Positions 44,178 to 53,983 are shown, counted from the first letter of the stretch. The stretch: 64,000 nucleotides of DNA from Poriferisodalis sp965208485 (GCF_965208485.1 NZ_OZ242344.1:4030001-4094000), one strand, 5' to 3'. Program-made: numbers and translations. The notes: generated by a model not told the origin, from the sequence alone.

Positions 44178-44209
44178 ACTCGCGCAAACGTTTGTGGTCA
44201 CAGCACTAG
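44178..44209. mobile_element. Partial MITE-like family B end
   Basis: CGCGCAAACGTTTGTGG...CAGCACTAG is the inverted counterpart of the family B end at 41429-41460. It flanks the far side of the IS1380/HNH block, suggesting the block landed in or next to a MITE. Confidence 0.5.
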
Positions 44210-44242
44210 CAGTGTTGGCCCACCTCAAAGGGCATCGCTGGC

Positions 44243-45121
44243 ATGCACACTGTGTCGATGCGACCTGCACTGTCTGGTGATACGAAGGTGGCCGGCGTGA
44301 TCGGCGACCCCGTGCGGCACTCCCTGAGCCCGGCGCTGCACAACGCTGGGTTCGCGCACCTCGGCCTGGACTGGGCCTATGTCGCGTTCGAGGTCCCGGC
44401 CGGCGGCGGCGCAGGAGCCGTCGCTGCGATGCGCGCCCTAGGCATCGACGGCCTGTCGGTGACCATGCCTCTCAAGGCTGAGGTGGTTGAGGCCTGCGAC
44501 GAGCTGTCGCCTGCCGCAGCCATGCTGGGAGCCGTCAACTGCGTGCGTCGCAGCGGTGACCGCATGATCGGCGAGAACACCGACGGCGTGGGCTTCGTGA
44601 ACTCGCTGCGCCGTCAGGCAGGCGTCGAGTTCGCCGGCATGCATGCCGTGGTGCTGGGCGGAGGTGGGGCGGCGCGCGCCGTGGTGGCGGCTCTGGTGAG
44701 CGAGGGCGCCTCGGTCACGATCGTGAATCGCTCCATGGAGTCAGCGGTGCGGGCAGCCGAGCTCGGCAAGGCGGCTGCAGCGGCAGCCGGTGTCGGCAGC
44801 TCGATGTCGGTGATGGTCGGCGCTCCCGGCGCGGTGAGAGACGCCGATCTGGTCGTGAACGCCACGCCGCTCGGCATGAATGCGGCTGATCCGATGCCGG
44901 TTGCCCCGGAGATGCTGCGCCGCGGGCAGATGGCGGTGGACCTCATCTACATGCCCGCTGTGACGCCGTTCCTCGAAGTTGCCGACGAAGCAGGCGCCCA
45001 GATCCTCAACGGCACAGGAATGCTCTTGTTCCAGGCCGCTGAGCAGTTCAAGATGTGGACCGGCCGCGATGCTCCCGTCAAGGCAATGGGGGCAGCCGTC
45101 GGCTTGGATATCGCCGGGTGA
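44243..45121 (+). CDS. aroE: Shikimate dehydrogenase (NADP+)
   Basis: 292 residues from ATG 44243 (ATG 44261 is an alternative). Shikimate-binding motif GDPVRHSLSPALHNAGF near the N-terminus, the catalytic Lys/Asp pair in LSVTMPLKAEV and GENTDGVGF, and the NADP loop VLGGGGAARAV. It reduces 3-dehydroshikimate in the aromatic amino acid pathway. The prepilin peptidase gene follows on the same strand, an arrangement seen in actinobacteria. It marks the return to core chromosome after the mobile region. Confidence 0.93.
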   Translation: MHTVSMRPALSGDTKVAGVIGDPVRHSLSPALHNAGFAHLGLDWAYVAFEVPAGGGAGAVAAMRALGIDGLSVTMPLKAEVVEACDELSPAAAMLGAVNCVRRSGDRMIGENTDGVGFVNSLRRQAGVEFAGMHAVVLGGGGAARAVVAALVSEGASVTIVNRSMESAVRAAELGKAAAAAAGVGSSMSVMVGAPGAVRDADLVVNATPLGMNAADPMPVAPEMLRRGQMAVDLIYMPAVTPFLEVADEAGAQILNGTGMLLFQAAEQFKMWTGRDAPVKAMGAAVGLDIAG

Positions 45122-45230
45122 CTCCCCGGCTCGAGCCGCAGCCCTCTGCGGCTGCCGACGACCGGGAGCAGGGCATGTCGACGGGTGCAACACATGATGG
45201 CGAAGGGGCGATTGCCTCCAGCGCTCAGCC

Positions 45231-45932
45231 ATGGTCGCCGGCGACGGCTCTGTGGTGATCGCCCAAGTGGGTCCGAGTCTCGTTACCGGTGCAGCCATCG
45301 CATTGGGCGGCGCTGCTGCGGGTGCCGCATCAGTTCGTTGCGCCCGACGCTGCTTTGGCGTGAGCCTGCATCCGGCACCGGCGATCGCCTGGTGTGTCGT
45401 GATCGGGGCTGCACTGGTGCTGCGGACCGGCTCGAGCGCCTACTTAGCCCCGATGCTCGCGTTCGGCTGGACTGGCGTGGTGATCTCGGGCATCGACCTG
45501 CGCACCCATCTGATCCCCACCCGGCTGTTGCGAGCAACCAGCGCGGGAGCCATCGCTTTGCTGTGCGGGGCGGCAGCGATCGAAGGCGGGTTGGCGGGTC
45601 TCGGGGCCACCGCCGTCGCCGTCGCGACCGGGGGAGCGGTCGGCTGGGGCCTGATGCATGTCATCTGGTTGGCGTCGCGCGGCAGCCTCGGATACGGCGA
45701 CGTGCGCCTCGGCGGCTACTTGGGCCTGCACTTGGGACTTGGCGGGCTGACGACGGTGCTGACGGGGTTCTTGGCCGGCTTCGCGTTCGCTGCCCTGGTA
45801 GGAGCGTTCGGCATCGTCGCGCTGGGCCGCAGCACCGACCACCGCTTCGCGCTCGGCCCCTCGCTGGTGGCCGGCGCGCTGGCGATCGTCTGGTGGTCAG
45901 CGCCGATCCAACTCAATGCGTTTCCTGTATGA
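45231..45932 (+). CDS. Prepilin peptidase (A24 family), peptidase domain only
   Basis: 233 residues, six or more hydrophobic segments. The two catalytic aspartates of A24 peptidases are in ISGIDLRTHLIP and GYGDVRLGGYLG. The N-terminal zinc/methylase domain with CxxC pairs of PilD is absent, as in TadV/short actinobacterial versions. It would cleave leader peptides of type IV pilin-like proteins in the membrane. No pilin genes are in the window. Confidence 0.85.
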   Translation: MVAGDGSVVIAQVGPSLVTGAAIALGGAAAGAASVRCARRCFGVSLHPAPAIAWCVVIGAALVLRTGSSAYLAPMLAFGWTGVVISGIDLRTHLIPTRLLRATSAGAIALLCGAAAIEGGLAGLGATAVAVATGGAVGWGLMHVIWLASRGSLGYGDVRLGGYLGLHLGLGGLTTVLTGFLAGFAFAALVGAFGIVALGRSTDHRFALGPSLVAGALAIVWWSAPIQLNAFPV

Positions 45933-45981
45933 ACACCGTCACCCGACCGAGCTTGTCGCGTGACGCGCGCAGTCGGATCGG

Positions 45982-46035
45982 TGAATCACCCCGTGTTTTG
46001 TAGAGACTTGAATCACCCCGTGTTTGGTAGAGACT
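45982..46035. repeat. 27-bp tandem repeat, two units
   Basis: Two adjacent copies (45982-46008, 46009-46035) of TGAATCACCCCGTGTTTxGTAGAGACT differ at one base. They lie in the gap between the prepilin peptidase gene and the FN3-type protein; no gene is seen in 45933-46276. Confidence 0.8.
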
Positions 46036-46244
46036 CGGGTTGTTGAGTCACGGCCGGTGTGTCTGTGTGGTGGGGGTGGGGAGCTTGGGTGTGCTGTAGT
46101 GTGCTGTGTTGGTGTCGGCGTGTTGGTGTCGGCGTTGATGGTTCGGTTTGAGGGGAGGTGCGTGGTGAGGGATTCGGCTGGGTTCGGGTCGGTGTCGGGC
46201 GGCGGGTTCGGTGTGGGCGCGCGGCGGGGTGCGGTGTTGTCTGA

Positions 46245-46258
46245 CCCCCCCCCCCCCC
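46245..46258. repeat. Poly-C tract of 14
   Basis: Fourteen consecutive C residues, 18 bp before the ATG of the putative signal peptide of the FN3-type protein. A tract this long is prone to slippage and is a typical phase-variation or assembly-error site. Confidence 0.9.
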
Positions 46259-46276
46259 GTGGTTGGTCGTGGTGTG

Positions 46277-48765
46277 ATGCGTTGGGCGGCGTTGTCGGTG
46301 GTGGTGTTGTTGGCGTCGGCGGCGGTGCCTGTGGGGCCGGGGAGTCTTCGCCGCGGCTGGGCGGGGTGTCGGTCTCGAGTGACGCTGCGGGGGAGTTGAG
46401 GGTTTCGTGGGACGCGCCTGAGCGGGAGGCGTTTGAGTATCGGGTCCGGTGGGCGCGTGAGGATCTGGGGTATCTGTCGTATTGGCAGCCGAATGAGGCG
46501 GGTCGGGGCAACGAGTGGCCGGCCGGGGACGCGACGTCGGTGACGTTGCGCGGTCTCGATGAGGGCGCTGTGTACAAGGTGACGCTGCGGGCGCGGTTCC
46601 ATGACGCCGGGGGCGGGGTGTCGGCGTCGCCGTGGACGCCTGAGGCGTCGGCGGCGGTGCTGTCGTCGTCGGCTGCTGGGTCCGAGCGCGTTGAGGCGCC
46701 TGTTGCTGCGCAGCAGCGCCAGGCCGGGCAAGAACCTCACAGCGCCGAAGAGTCCCAGCGCGAAGCCGGGTCCGCCGACCAGCAGGCAGACCATCGGCAG
46801 GCAGAGCCGCGCTCCGACACGCCCGCGGACGCTGACAGCACGCCCGCGGCGCCCTCGCTGACGGGCATCGCGCTCAGCCCTGAGGGTCACGTGCTGCTGC
46901 TGTGGCAAGCCCCCGGCGGCGGCACAGCCGGCGGCTACCGCGTCCTGCGCGGCGCCGATCCGGCGTCGCTGCAAGCCGTCGCGGAGGTCACCGGCTCGAC
47001 TGCGACCAGCTACACCGACGCCGCGGCGCCCGCCGGCGCCACGCTGCACTACGCCGTCCAGGCCCGCAACGCCGCAGGCCTCAGCGAACCCTCCGACACC
47101 CTCAGCATCACCACACCGGGCGCACCGCAGACAGAGACCGAAGACCAGCAGCCCGAACAAGAAGAACCCGAGACAGCCGAGTCGAGTCACCTCACGACGT
47201 TCCTCTCCAACACAGAAAGTGACGACGCAATAGCAGCCAATCTTACCGACAATACTACGAGACTGGCCCAGTCGTTCAGGACCGGCGCGATTCCCACCGG
47301 GTATCTGTTGCACAGCGTGACACTCGTGCTGAACAGTTTCCGGCAAAATCTGACGATCCGGCCGGAGATCTGGACAGGCGAAGGACAGCCGGAAACTCGC
47401 GTGCACGAGTTGGAGATCTCTCCCGTCACCACTCCTAGTACGGATGAGGTCACGTACAATGCTGCTGCGCCTCTGGCCTTGGAGCCCAACACGACGTACT
47501 GGGCGGTGTTGATTCGGACCGCAGGAACCGGGCAGGTTGTGGGAGTTGCAGACAGTCATGCTGCGGCACTGCCGGGATGGTCCTTTGTCGGCAATGCACT
47601 CCGGTACACCGACTCATGGGGTCCTCGGATGCGCAGGCTCAAGCTGCGCATGAGCGGGGAGTTCACCGATCCGTATGTGGAGCCTGATGACGGGGATTTT
47701 CCTGGGGATGATCGGCGTTATGGGGACGTGACGGGTTTGGTTTCTTTGGGTCAGACCAGTTATGGGCATTTGTCGGGCAGCGATGTCGGCTGCCGCGGTC
47801 TGCCGCGGCGTGATGATCGGCGGGTCTGTTACGGGGCTGCTGGTGATCTGTGGCGGCTGGACGTGCCGGCGGGCGGCTATTACCGGGTGGAGGCGGTGTT
47901 CGGGGACAGTCCGGGGGTGGACACCGGCGGGATGGTGTCGGTCAGGTTCTTGAGGCCCGGTGATGGTGATCTGTCGGGGCTGGGCTCCGCGGTGGACCAC
48001 AACCGCGAGGACGGTCGTTCCGTTGTTCACGTCAAGACCGACTGGCGGCGGCATTACGTCAACGTGGACGCCAAGGACGTCAACCCCGACAATCCCCGCA
48101 CGAGCGCTGACGATCATCTGTCGGTGGAGTACGAGGGCGACTACACGATCACGGTGACCGACATCACGGGCGTGGCGGAGGTCACCGACAACGTGTACCA
48201 CGACCGTCCCGGCGACGACTATTCCTCTCACAGTCTGCTGAGCACCGAGGAACTGGCCGAGGACGTCGACTTCGCTCAGCAGTTCACGACGGGCTCGCAC
48301 TCGGGGGGCTACCGGCTGGACCGGGTGGAGGCGCAGTTCCATCTCGTCTCGCCCTCCACCGCAGCGGCGCCGGCGATCGCGATACACGCCGACTCCTCCG
48401 ACGCGCCGTCCGCGACGAAGACGTGCGACCTGCAGAGGCCCGTGGCGATCCGCGAGCACACCAGGGTGAGCGGCGGCGCGGTGACGCGTCCCAGCCAGAC
48501 CGACGGCCCGCTGCCCAAGAGCCATACGTTCCTGGCGGCGGCGGGCTGCAACCTCGCCGCGGACACCAAGTACCACCTCGTCTTCAGCGACCTGCCAGCG
48601 AACTCGTTCCGGCTGGAGCTGAACTCGAAGGCCGCCCAGGACGACCCCACCGCAGAGGGCTGGAGCATCGGCGACGGGCTCAGCATACGCGGCAGCAGCG
48701 CCACCGACTGGCGCAGCCAAAGCAACCGCAACGTCAAGATCAAACTGTGGGCAGCACCCCGATAA
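46277..48765 (+). CDS. Secreted fibronectin-type-III-like repeat protein (apparent frameshift near start)
   Basis: The mature region is open in one frame to 48765. FN3-like domains occur at about 46370-46660 (ELRVSWDAPEREAFEYRVRW) and 46850-47125 (GHVLLLWQAPGGGTAGGYRV, ATLHYAVQARNAAGLSEPSD), joined by a Gln/Glu-rich linker. Three beta-rich modules follow, including two with the pattern LAQSFRTG...GYLLHSVTL and FAQQFTTGSHSGGYRLDRVE. A good signal peptide (MRWAALSVVVLLASAAVP) starts at ATG 46277 but in another frame; a one-base change in the G-rich run near 46337 would join them. No anchor motif is seen. Probably an adhesin or extracellular protein. Confidence 0.7.
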
Positions 48766-48918
48766 CCGACAACCAAGACAGACGACACGCAAGCCGCCCG
48801 ATGCTGGGGCGAGCAGGCCGCGCAGCCCGGCAACGCCGCGACCGCGCGCCGTGCCTGACGTCACACCACTCGACTTGACCTCTGGCGACCCCTTGGACGC
48901 GAACGGGCGACCCGGCAG

Positions 48919-50367
48919 CTAGGGGGCTGCGGCGAGCAGCTCGGCTACCAAGAACGCCAAGTCGAGCGACTGGCGGCCGTTCAGGCGAGGGTCGCACATG
49001 GTCTCGTAGCGATCCCCGAGCTGGTGCTGGGCCAGCTCGTCACCGCCGCCGACGCACTCGGTGACGGCATCTCCTGTGATCTCCAAGTGGATGCCGCCGG
49101 GCCAGGACCCCGCCTTGGCGTGCTCGGCGAAGTACTCCCGGATCTCCGACAAGATGGCGTCGAAGTGACGGGTCTTGACGCTTTTGTCGGTGGTGTAGGT
49201 GTTGCCATGCATCGGATCGCATTGCCACACCACCGGGTGGTCGGCGTCGGTGACGGCACGCAGGATGGGACCGAAGGCATCGGCGACGTTGCCGGCCCCC
49301 ATGCGGCTGATCAGGCTCAGGCGGCCAGGAATCCGATCCGGGTTCAACGCCTCGCAGAGCGCGAGGACCTCATCAGATGTCGCTGTCGGCCCGAGCTTCA
49401 CCCCGATCGGGTTGTGCACGCCGCGCAGGAACTCCACATGAGCGCCGTCGATCTCTCGGGTCCGCTCGCCGATCCACAGCATGTGCGCTGAGCAGTCATA
49501 CCAGTCGCCCGTGATGCTGTCAGTTCGAGTCATCGCCTCTTCGTAACCCAGCAGCAGCGCCTCGTGGCTGGTGTAGAGCTCGACCTGCCGCATGGCGCTG
49601 TCATCGGTGTCGAGGCCGCACGCGTTCATGAACCGCAGCGCAGAGTCGATGCCGTTGGCCAAAGCTTCGTAGCGCTGGCCCGCAGGACTCGACGCGACGA
49701 ACTCCTGATTCCAAGTGTGCACTTGGCGCAGATCTGCGTAGCCGCCACGGGTGAATGCCCGCAGCAGATTCAGCGTCGCCGCCGAGGTGTTGTACGCCTG
49801 CAGCAATCGGGACGGATCCGGTGTGCGGGCAGCGGGGTCGAATGCGATGTCATTGACAATGTGGCCCCGGAAGATCGGCAGCGTCACGCCGTCGCGAGTC
49901 TCCATCGGCTGGCTGCGCGGCTTGGCGAACTGACCGGCGATCCGACCGACCTTCACGATGGGCAGACCGGCGGAGTACTGCAGCACCACGGCCATCTGCA
50001 GGATGACCTTGAGGCGGTCGCGGATCTGATCGGCGGTCGACAGATCGAATGACTCCGCGCAGTCGCCGGCCTGCAGGACAAATGCCTCGCCGGCGCAGAC
50101 ACGCCCCAAGTGATCGGTGAGCCGCCGCGCCTCGCCTGCGAACACCAGCGGCGGCCTGCAGCCCAGCTCGCTCAGCGACTTGGAGAGCGCGGTGTGGTCG
50201 GGCCATTCGGGCTGCTGACCTGCGGGCCGGTCAGCCCACGAGCCGGGATGCCACCTTGGTGCGTGCTGAGACGAGTCGACCGGGGACCCCCCGGACCCAG
50301 TCGCTGCAGCCGGGGGGGTCCCGGAGCAAAGCGCGTCGGCTGGCTCAGACTGCGTCTGCGTCGGCAT
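48919..50367 (-). CDS. 3-deoxy-7-phosphoheptulonate synthase, class II
   Basis: 482 residues from ATG 50367; the longer frame upstream would run through the sigma-factor gene. Diagnostic class II (plant/mycobacterial AroG-like) segments: LQAGDCAESFD, GRIAGQFAKPRS, YTSHEALLLGYEEAMTR, GVKLGPTATSDEVL, CDPMHGNTYTT and the C-terminal ECVGGGDEL. It condenses PEP and erythrose 4-phosphate, the first step of the shikimate pathway, whose AroE lies 5 kb away. It overlaps the end of the sigma gene by 23 bp on the same strand, so the two may be co-expressed. Confidence 0.93.
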   Translation of the reverse strand: MPTQTQSEPADALCSGTPPAAATGSGGSPVDSSQHAPRWHPGSWADRPAGQQPEWPDHTALSKSLSELGCRPPLVFAGEARRLTDHLGRVCAGEAFVLQAGDCAESFDLSTADQIRDRLKVILQMAVVLQYSAGLPIVKVGRIAGQFAKPRSQPMETRDGVTLPIFRGHIVNDIAFDPAARTPDPSRLLQAYNTSAATLNLLRAFTRGGYADLRQVHTWNQEFVASSPAGQRYEALANGIDSALRFMNACGLDTDDSAMRQVELYTSHEALLLGYEEAMTRTDSITGDWYDCSAHMLWIGERTREIDGAHVEFLRGVHNPIGVKLGPTATSDEVLALCEALNPDRIPGRLSLISRMGAGNVADAFGPILRAVTDADHPVVWQCDPMHGNTYTTDKSVKTRHFDAILSEIREYFAEHAKAGSWPGGIHLEITGDAVTECVGGGDELAQHQLGDRYETMCDPRLNGRQSLDLAFLVAELLAAAP

Positions 50368-51211
50368 CGATGTCCACGAACTCGCCGTCGGCGGCGAGGC
50401 TCTGCAGCTCATCGACGGCACGCTTGACCAGACGGCGAGCTGCCTCGGCGGTCACGCCGAGCTCCTCGCCGATCTCGCGGTAGCTGCGCTGCTCGCCGTC
50501 GATGATCCCGTTGCGCCGAGCCACGGCGTAGCGGGCACGCTTGTCCAGCCGACCCAGCATGGACATCACCATCCCGCGACGGTCCGCCTCGATGGCGAAG
50601 TGCTCGGGTCCAGGCGCGTCATCGCCGATGAGGTCGATGAGCGCGCTGTCGCCGTCATCGCCGACGGTCTTGTCGAGCGACGTCGGGGTGCTGATCCGCT
50701 GCAGCCAGGCGTTCTCGTCGTCGAGCGAGTCGCTGTCGCCGCCGTTGTGGCGGAGCGCTGCGCGCAGTGTCGCAGAGCGATCCGAGGGCAGGCGGATGAG
50801 GCTGCCCTTCTGATCCAGCGCGCGCCCGATGGACTGGCGGATCCAGAACGTTGCGTAGGTGGAGAACTTGAATCCGCGCCGCCAGTCGAACTTCTCGACA
50901 GCGTGCTCAAGGCCGAGGTTGCCCTCCTGGATCAGATCGAGCAGCTCGAGCGTGGGCGGAAGCGGGTAGCGGCGAGCGATCGACACCACCAGCCGGAGGT
51001 TCGCGCGGATGAACCGGTCTCGGGCGGCGGCAGCGGTCTGCACGGCTTTGCGCAGCCCGCGCCGTTCTGCCACCGACAGCTCCTCGTCGCTGTCGAGGCG
51101 TGCGCGTGCGTCACGTCCGGCCTCGATCTGCTGGGACAGCATGCGCTCGTCTTCGGCGGTCAGCAGGGCGACCGCGCCGATCTCGTTCAGATACTGGCCA
51201 ACTGAATCCAT
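50345..51211 (-). CDS. Sigma-70 family RNA polymerase sigma factor (group 2-like)
   Basis: 288 residues from ATG 51211, with GGAG about 9 nt upstream. Region 1.2 DSVGQYLNEIG, region 2 with NLRLVVSIARRYPLPP, LLDLIQEGNLGLEHAVEKFD and the -10 recognition helix FSTYATFWIRQSIGRAL, then region 4 (RSYREIGEELGVTAEAARRL). Region 1.1 is absent, as in stationary-phase or stress sigma factors. A 300-bp upstream leader contains two stable hairpins. Confidence 0.88.
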   Translation of the reverse strand: MDSVGQYLNEIGAVALLTAEDERMLSQQIEAGRDARARLDSDEELSVAERRGLRKAVQTAAAARDRFIRANLRLVVSIARRYPLPPTLELLDLIQEGNLGLEHAVEKFDWRRGFKFSTYATFWIRQSIGRALDQKGSLIRLPSDRSATLRAALRHNGGDSDSLDDENAWLQRISTPTSLDKTVGDDGDSALIDLIGDDAPGPEHFAIEADRRGMVMSMLGRLDKRARYAVARRNGIIDGEQRSYREIGEELGVTAEAARRLVKRAVDELQSLAADGEFVDIDADADAV

Positions 51212-51258
51212 GACACACACTCCAACCGGCCGGAGGCAGCCGATTCTCGTCTTCGGTT

Positions 51259-51298
51259 GCATGCCGTCTCGGCATGCCGCCCGGTGGGGGACACCGGG
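51259..51298 (-). promoter_or_regulatory. Two stable hairpins in the sigma-factor leader
   Basis: GCATGCCG-TCT-CGGCATGC (51259-51277) and CCCGGTG-n5-CACCGGG (51280-51298) lie back to back, 48-87 nt upstream of the sigma-factor ATG. They could regulate translation or attenuate transcription. They do not match a riboswitch I recognise, and there is no T-run. Confidence 0.45.
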
Positions 51299-51561
51299 TA
51301 TTTCTTGCCCTCGACAGGCCTGTTCAGTCCTGGCTCAGGCGCGACGTCCCCGTGGCGGCGACGCCTTCCTTGCTTGTTCGCCTGCACACGATGCACGACC
51401 TGGGACTCCGGGCCTTGCACAACACTGCTTTGGGCGGACGACCAAACGTAGCACATGGCACCTAGCGCGCGCAAACAAGCGCATCCGAGAGCCGTCTCTT
51501 GGAGAAGCTGGACTCAGTGGCGCCTCGGTGCACAAGACCCATGTGTTGTGACGGGCGACTC

Positions 51562-51567
51562 TACACT
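51562..51567 (+). promoter_or_regulatory. -10 element of nadD
   Basis: TACACT ends 6 nt before GTG 51574, placing the transcript start at the start codon; no ribosome site is present. Suggests leaderless nadD mRNA. An ATG at 51541 upstream would include this box in coding sequence. Confidence 0.4.
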
Positions 51568-51573
51568 GCCGCG

Positions 51574-52167
51574 GTGCCGCCGCAACTCGGGATATTCGGG
51601 GGCACGTTCGATCCTCCCCATGTCGGGCACGTCACAGCCGCGATCCGGGCGCGGGATCAGCTGGCCGCAGACATCCTGCATGTCGTCGTCGCTCATGACC
51701 CGTGGCAGAAATCCGGACGCCGTTCGGTTACGCCTTCTCACCATCGATTGGCGATGGCGCGCTTGGCGTTTGACGGACTCAGCGGCATCGAGGTCAGCAA
51801 TGCCGAACTGGAGCGCGACGGACCCAGCTACATGATCGACACGGTGATGGAGCTCGAACGTCCTGGCACCGAGACCGTGCTGGTCATGGGGCCAGCCACG
51901 GCTGCTGGTCTGTCGACGTGGCATCGGGCAGACGAGCTGGCGCAGCGCGTGACGATCGCAGTGATCCAGCCGACCGGCGTGCCTCGTGTCCGCTTGGGCG
52001 GCTGGCGCGCAACTGCCGTCTTCATGGCGCCGGTGGCAGCATCCGCAACTTGGGTGCGCGAGTTGCTGGAGGGGTCCGGCGGTCCCGAGACGGCAGCCGC
52101 CCTTGACCGTCTCGTGCCGCGAGCAGTGATGGGCTACATCGCCGACCACAAGCTCTATTCTGCGTGA
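51574..52167 (+). CDS. nadD: Nicotinate-nucleotide adenylyltransferase
   Basis: 197 residues from GTG 51574. The nucleotidyltransferase signature GIFGGTFDPPHVGH (residues 6-19) contains the HxGH motif. The C-terminal ISSTxIR counterpart is AASATWVRELL, conserved in position though altered. It converts nicotinate mononucleotide to deamido-NAD in NAD synthesis. The stop overlaps the next gene as GTGA, giving the usual nadD-rsfS pair. Confidence 0.9.
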   Translation: MPPQLGIFGGTFDPPHVGHVTAAIRARDQLAADILHVVVAHDPWQKSGRRSVTPSHHRLAMARLAFDGLSGIEVSNAELERDGPSYMIDTVMELERPGTETVLVMGPATAAGLSTWHRADELAQRVTIAVIQPTGVPRVRLGGWRATAVFMAPVAASATWVRELLEGSGGPETAAALDRLVPRAVMGYIADHKLYSA

Positions 52168-52589
52168 GCGTGGCATCGGTTCCCCAGGCGTCCCCGGCCG
52201 ACGGTGCGATGCACGCCCCCAAGCCGATTGCCGAGAGCCTCGCCTCGGTTCCGCCGGCACTCGTGCGGGCCGCCGTCGAAGGGGCATCTGAGATGTCCGC
52301 CGAGCGCATCGTGGTGCTCGACGTCGGCGACGTGCTGGCCATCACCGATTGGTTCGTCATCGCGAGCGCTCCGAATGTGCGTCGCGTGCGGCGCATAGCC
52401 GAGATGATGGAAGAGCACGTGAAGGCGGCCGGGGGCGAAGGCCCGATCCGCACCGAAGGGCTGGACGAGGCGCAATGGGTCCTGCTCGATTTCGGGGAGT
52501 TCGTCGCGCACGTGTTTCACGAATCCACCCGGGAGTACTACGACCTCGAACGCCTGTGGTCCGACGTGTCTCGCCACGAGTTCAGCTGA
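52164..52589 (+). CDS. rsfS: Ribosomal silencing factor RsfS
   Basis: 141 residues from GTG 52164 in a GTGA overlap with nadD. The family core is RIVVLDVGDVLAITDWFVIA, GPIRTEGLDEAQWVLLDFGE and the end VHVFHESTREYYDLERLW-like (FVAHVFHESTREYYDLERLW). RsfS binds L14 of the 50S subunit and blocks subunit joining in starvation. An N-terminal extension of about 25 residues is unusual but harmless. Confidence 0.93.
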   Translation: MSVASVPQASPADGAMHAPKPIAESLASVPPALVRAAVEGASEMSAERIVVLDVGDVLAITDWFVIASAPNVRRVRRIAEMMEEHVKAAGGEGPIRTEGLDEAQWVLLDFGEFVAHVFHESTREYYDLERLWSDVSRHEFS

Positions 52590-52639
52590 GCCCACCGCAG
52601 CCGCAGCCGGTACGGCTGAGCGGACATGTCTGACGCGGA

Positions 52640-53803
52640 TCAGGGAACGAGCGTGGCGGTGCCCTTCCGGGCGAGCGCGATCCAGGTGCGACCAGGCGTG
52701 AGCGGGACGATCACGGAGTTGTCCGAACGGAATACGGTGACGTCGCGCTCGGACAGGCGTTCCCATGTCCCCTGCACCACCTGCCCGTCGCTGAGCATCC
52801 ACGCGACGCCGCTGCCGGTCAGCACCGGCTCGGGAGTCACCCTGTTGGCCGGACTCTGGCGGTAGCGCACGAACTGCACGATGACGTTCTCGGGGGCCAC
52901 GCGCACGCCGTCGAAGTCGGTGTGCTCGCTGCCATTCTGGGTACGGGTCCATCCGCCCAGCCCTGCATTCCAGCGGTAGGACGCCTCGATCTGTCCGAAG
53001 TCGATATCGACGCCGCTGACCGTGGTGGCTCGCGGCAAGCTCTCGCCTTCGTCCCGGAAGCGGAAGTACGCAGGCGGCGTTCCGCCTCGCTCGCTGCCGG
53101 CGGCGAAGATCCGGGTCGTATCGCTGATGAGATTGTGTGGCGACTGCTTGGCCGGTGAGCGTTTGAACACGCCGTTGTCCAGCGAGCCTCCGTCGGTGAT
53201 GTTGACCGCGTCGACGCCGCGGAGCGCACGTTCGGTGTATTCGTTGGCGCCTGAGTTCACGAAGATGGGCCGGTTGAGGTTCGACAGCAGCGCGAAGTCA
53301 CCCGTGCGAGCTGACCGGATGGGGCCGATCAGGTGGGCATCGCGGGAATGGAAGATGGCGACCAGCCGGGTGAGGCGCGCTTCGACGAGTTCCTCGTACA
53401 CCACGTCAGCCATGTTGATGCCCCATTGCGGCAGCGCGTTCGGGTGGTTGTCGATCTTCACCACGGCAGCGGGCCGCGTGATCTCGGCAGGGGCCGGCAG
53501 GCCAGTCAGCGGCGCCCGGTAGAGAGGCGCAGGAATCGTGGGGGGAGCGGGCTCGGTGGTGACGGCAGAGGTCGTCGGTGCTTGGATTGTCGCGGCTGTC
53601 GTGCGGGGCGGCGCAGTCACGGCGCTCGTCAGTGCAGTCGACGATTCCGTCGTCGGGGCAGTGGTTGGAGCAGATTCCGTCTCGACCGGCTCGGTCACCC
53701 TGATCGGTGAACATGCCGCCAGCATCATCAGCGCGCCGAGCCAAGGTGTCCATGCCAAGAGCCGACTCCTCGTGCCCTGTGCGGCTGTGCGCTGGCGGTG
53801 CAT
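52640..53803 (-). CDS. DUF3048 (YerB-like) lipoprotein
   Basis: 387 residues from ATG 53803. The N-terminal signal has a lipobox LGALMMLAAC with the modifiable Cys, followed by a Thr/Ala/Pro-rich linker of about 80 residues. The DUF3048 domain starts at PLTGLPAPAEITRPAAVVKI, with ALPQWGINMADVVYEELVE, FHSRDAHLIGPIRSARTGD and the C-terminal GVAWMLSDGQVVQGTWER. Role in the family is unknown; it should be anchored outside the cell membrane. It is divergent from the galE remnant. Confidence 0.88.
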   Translation of the reverse strand: MHRQRTAAQGTRSRLLAWTPWLGALMMLAACSPIRVTEPVETESAPTTAPTTESSTALTSAVTAPPRTTAATIQAPTTSAVTTEPAPPTIPAPLYRAPLTGLPAPAEITRPAAVVKIDNHPNALPQWGINMADVVYEELVEARLTRLVAIFHSRDAHLIGPIRSARTGDFALLSNLNRPIFVNSGANEYTERALRGVDAVNITDGGSLDNGVFKRSPAKQSPHNLISDTTRIFAAGSERGGTPPAYFRFRDEGESLPRATTVSGVDIDFGQIEASYRWNAGLGGWTRTQNGSEHTDFDGVRVAPENVIVQFVRYRQSPANRVTPEPVLTGSGVAWMLSDGQVVQGTWERLSERDVTVFRSDNSVIVPLTPGRTWIALARKGTATLVP

Positions 53804-53983
53804 CAGCACACAGCGGGTGTTGCTGAGGCGCAGACCGATCGCTTCCGGCCAGTCTGCGGCAAATGGCTCGCGGAGACGCTCCAAAGATCTGCTCCTCGAC
53901 ATGTGCAGCAGGGCCACCGCGGCCATCCGACCGAACACTCACCATACCGGTCGGTTCTCGCGGGAGGGTGGCACACTGCCCCC

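Noticed and set aside
46048..47559. 500-codon minus-strand frame opposite the FN3-type protein
   Set aside because: Arg/Pro-rich low-complexity translation without domains; the plus strand has FN3 patterns.
51220..51540. Riboswitch upstream of the sigma factor
   Set aside because: Two hairpins are real, but no conserved core of a known riboswitch class could be matched.
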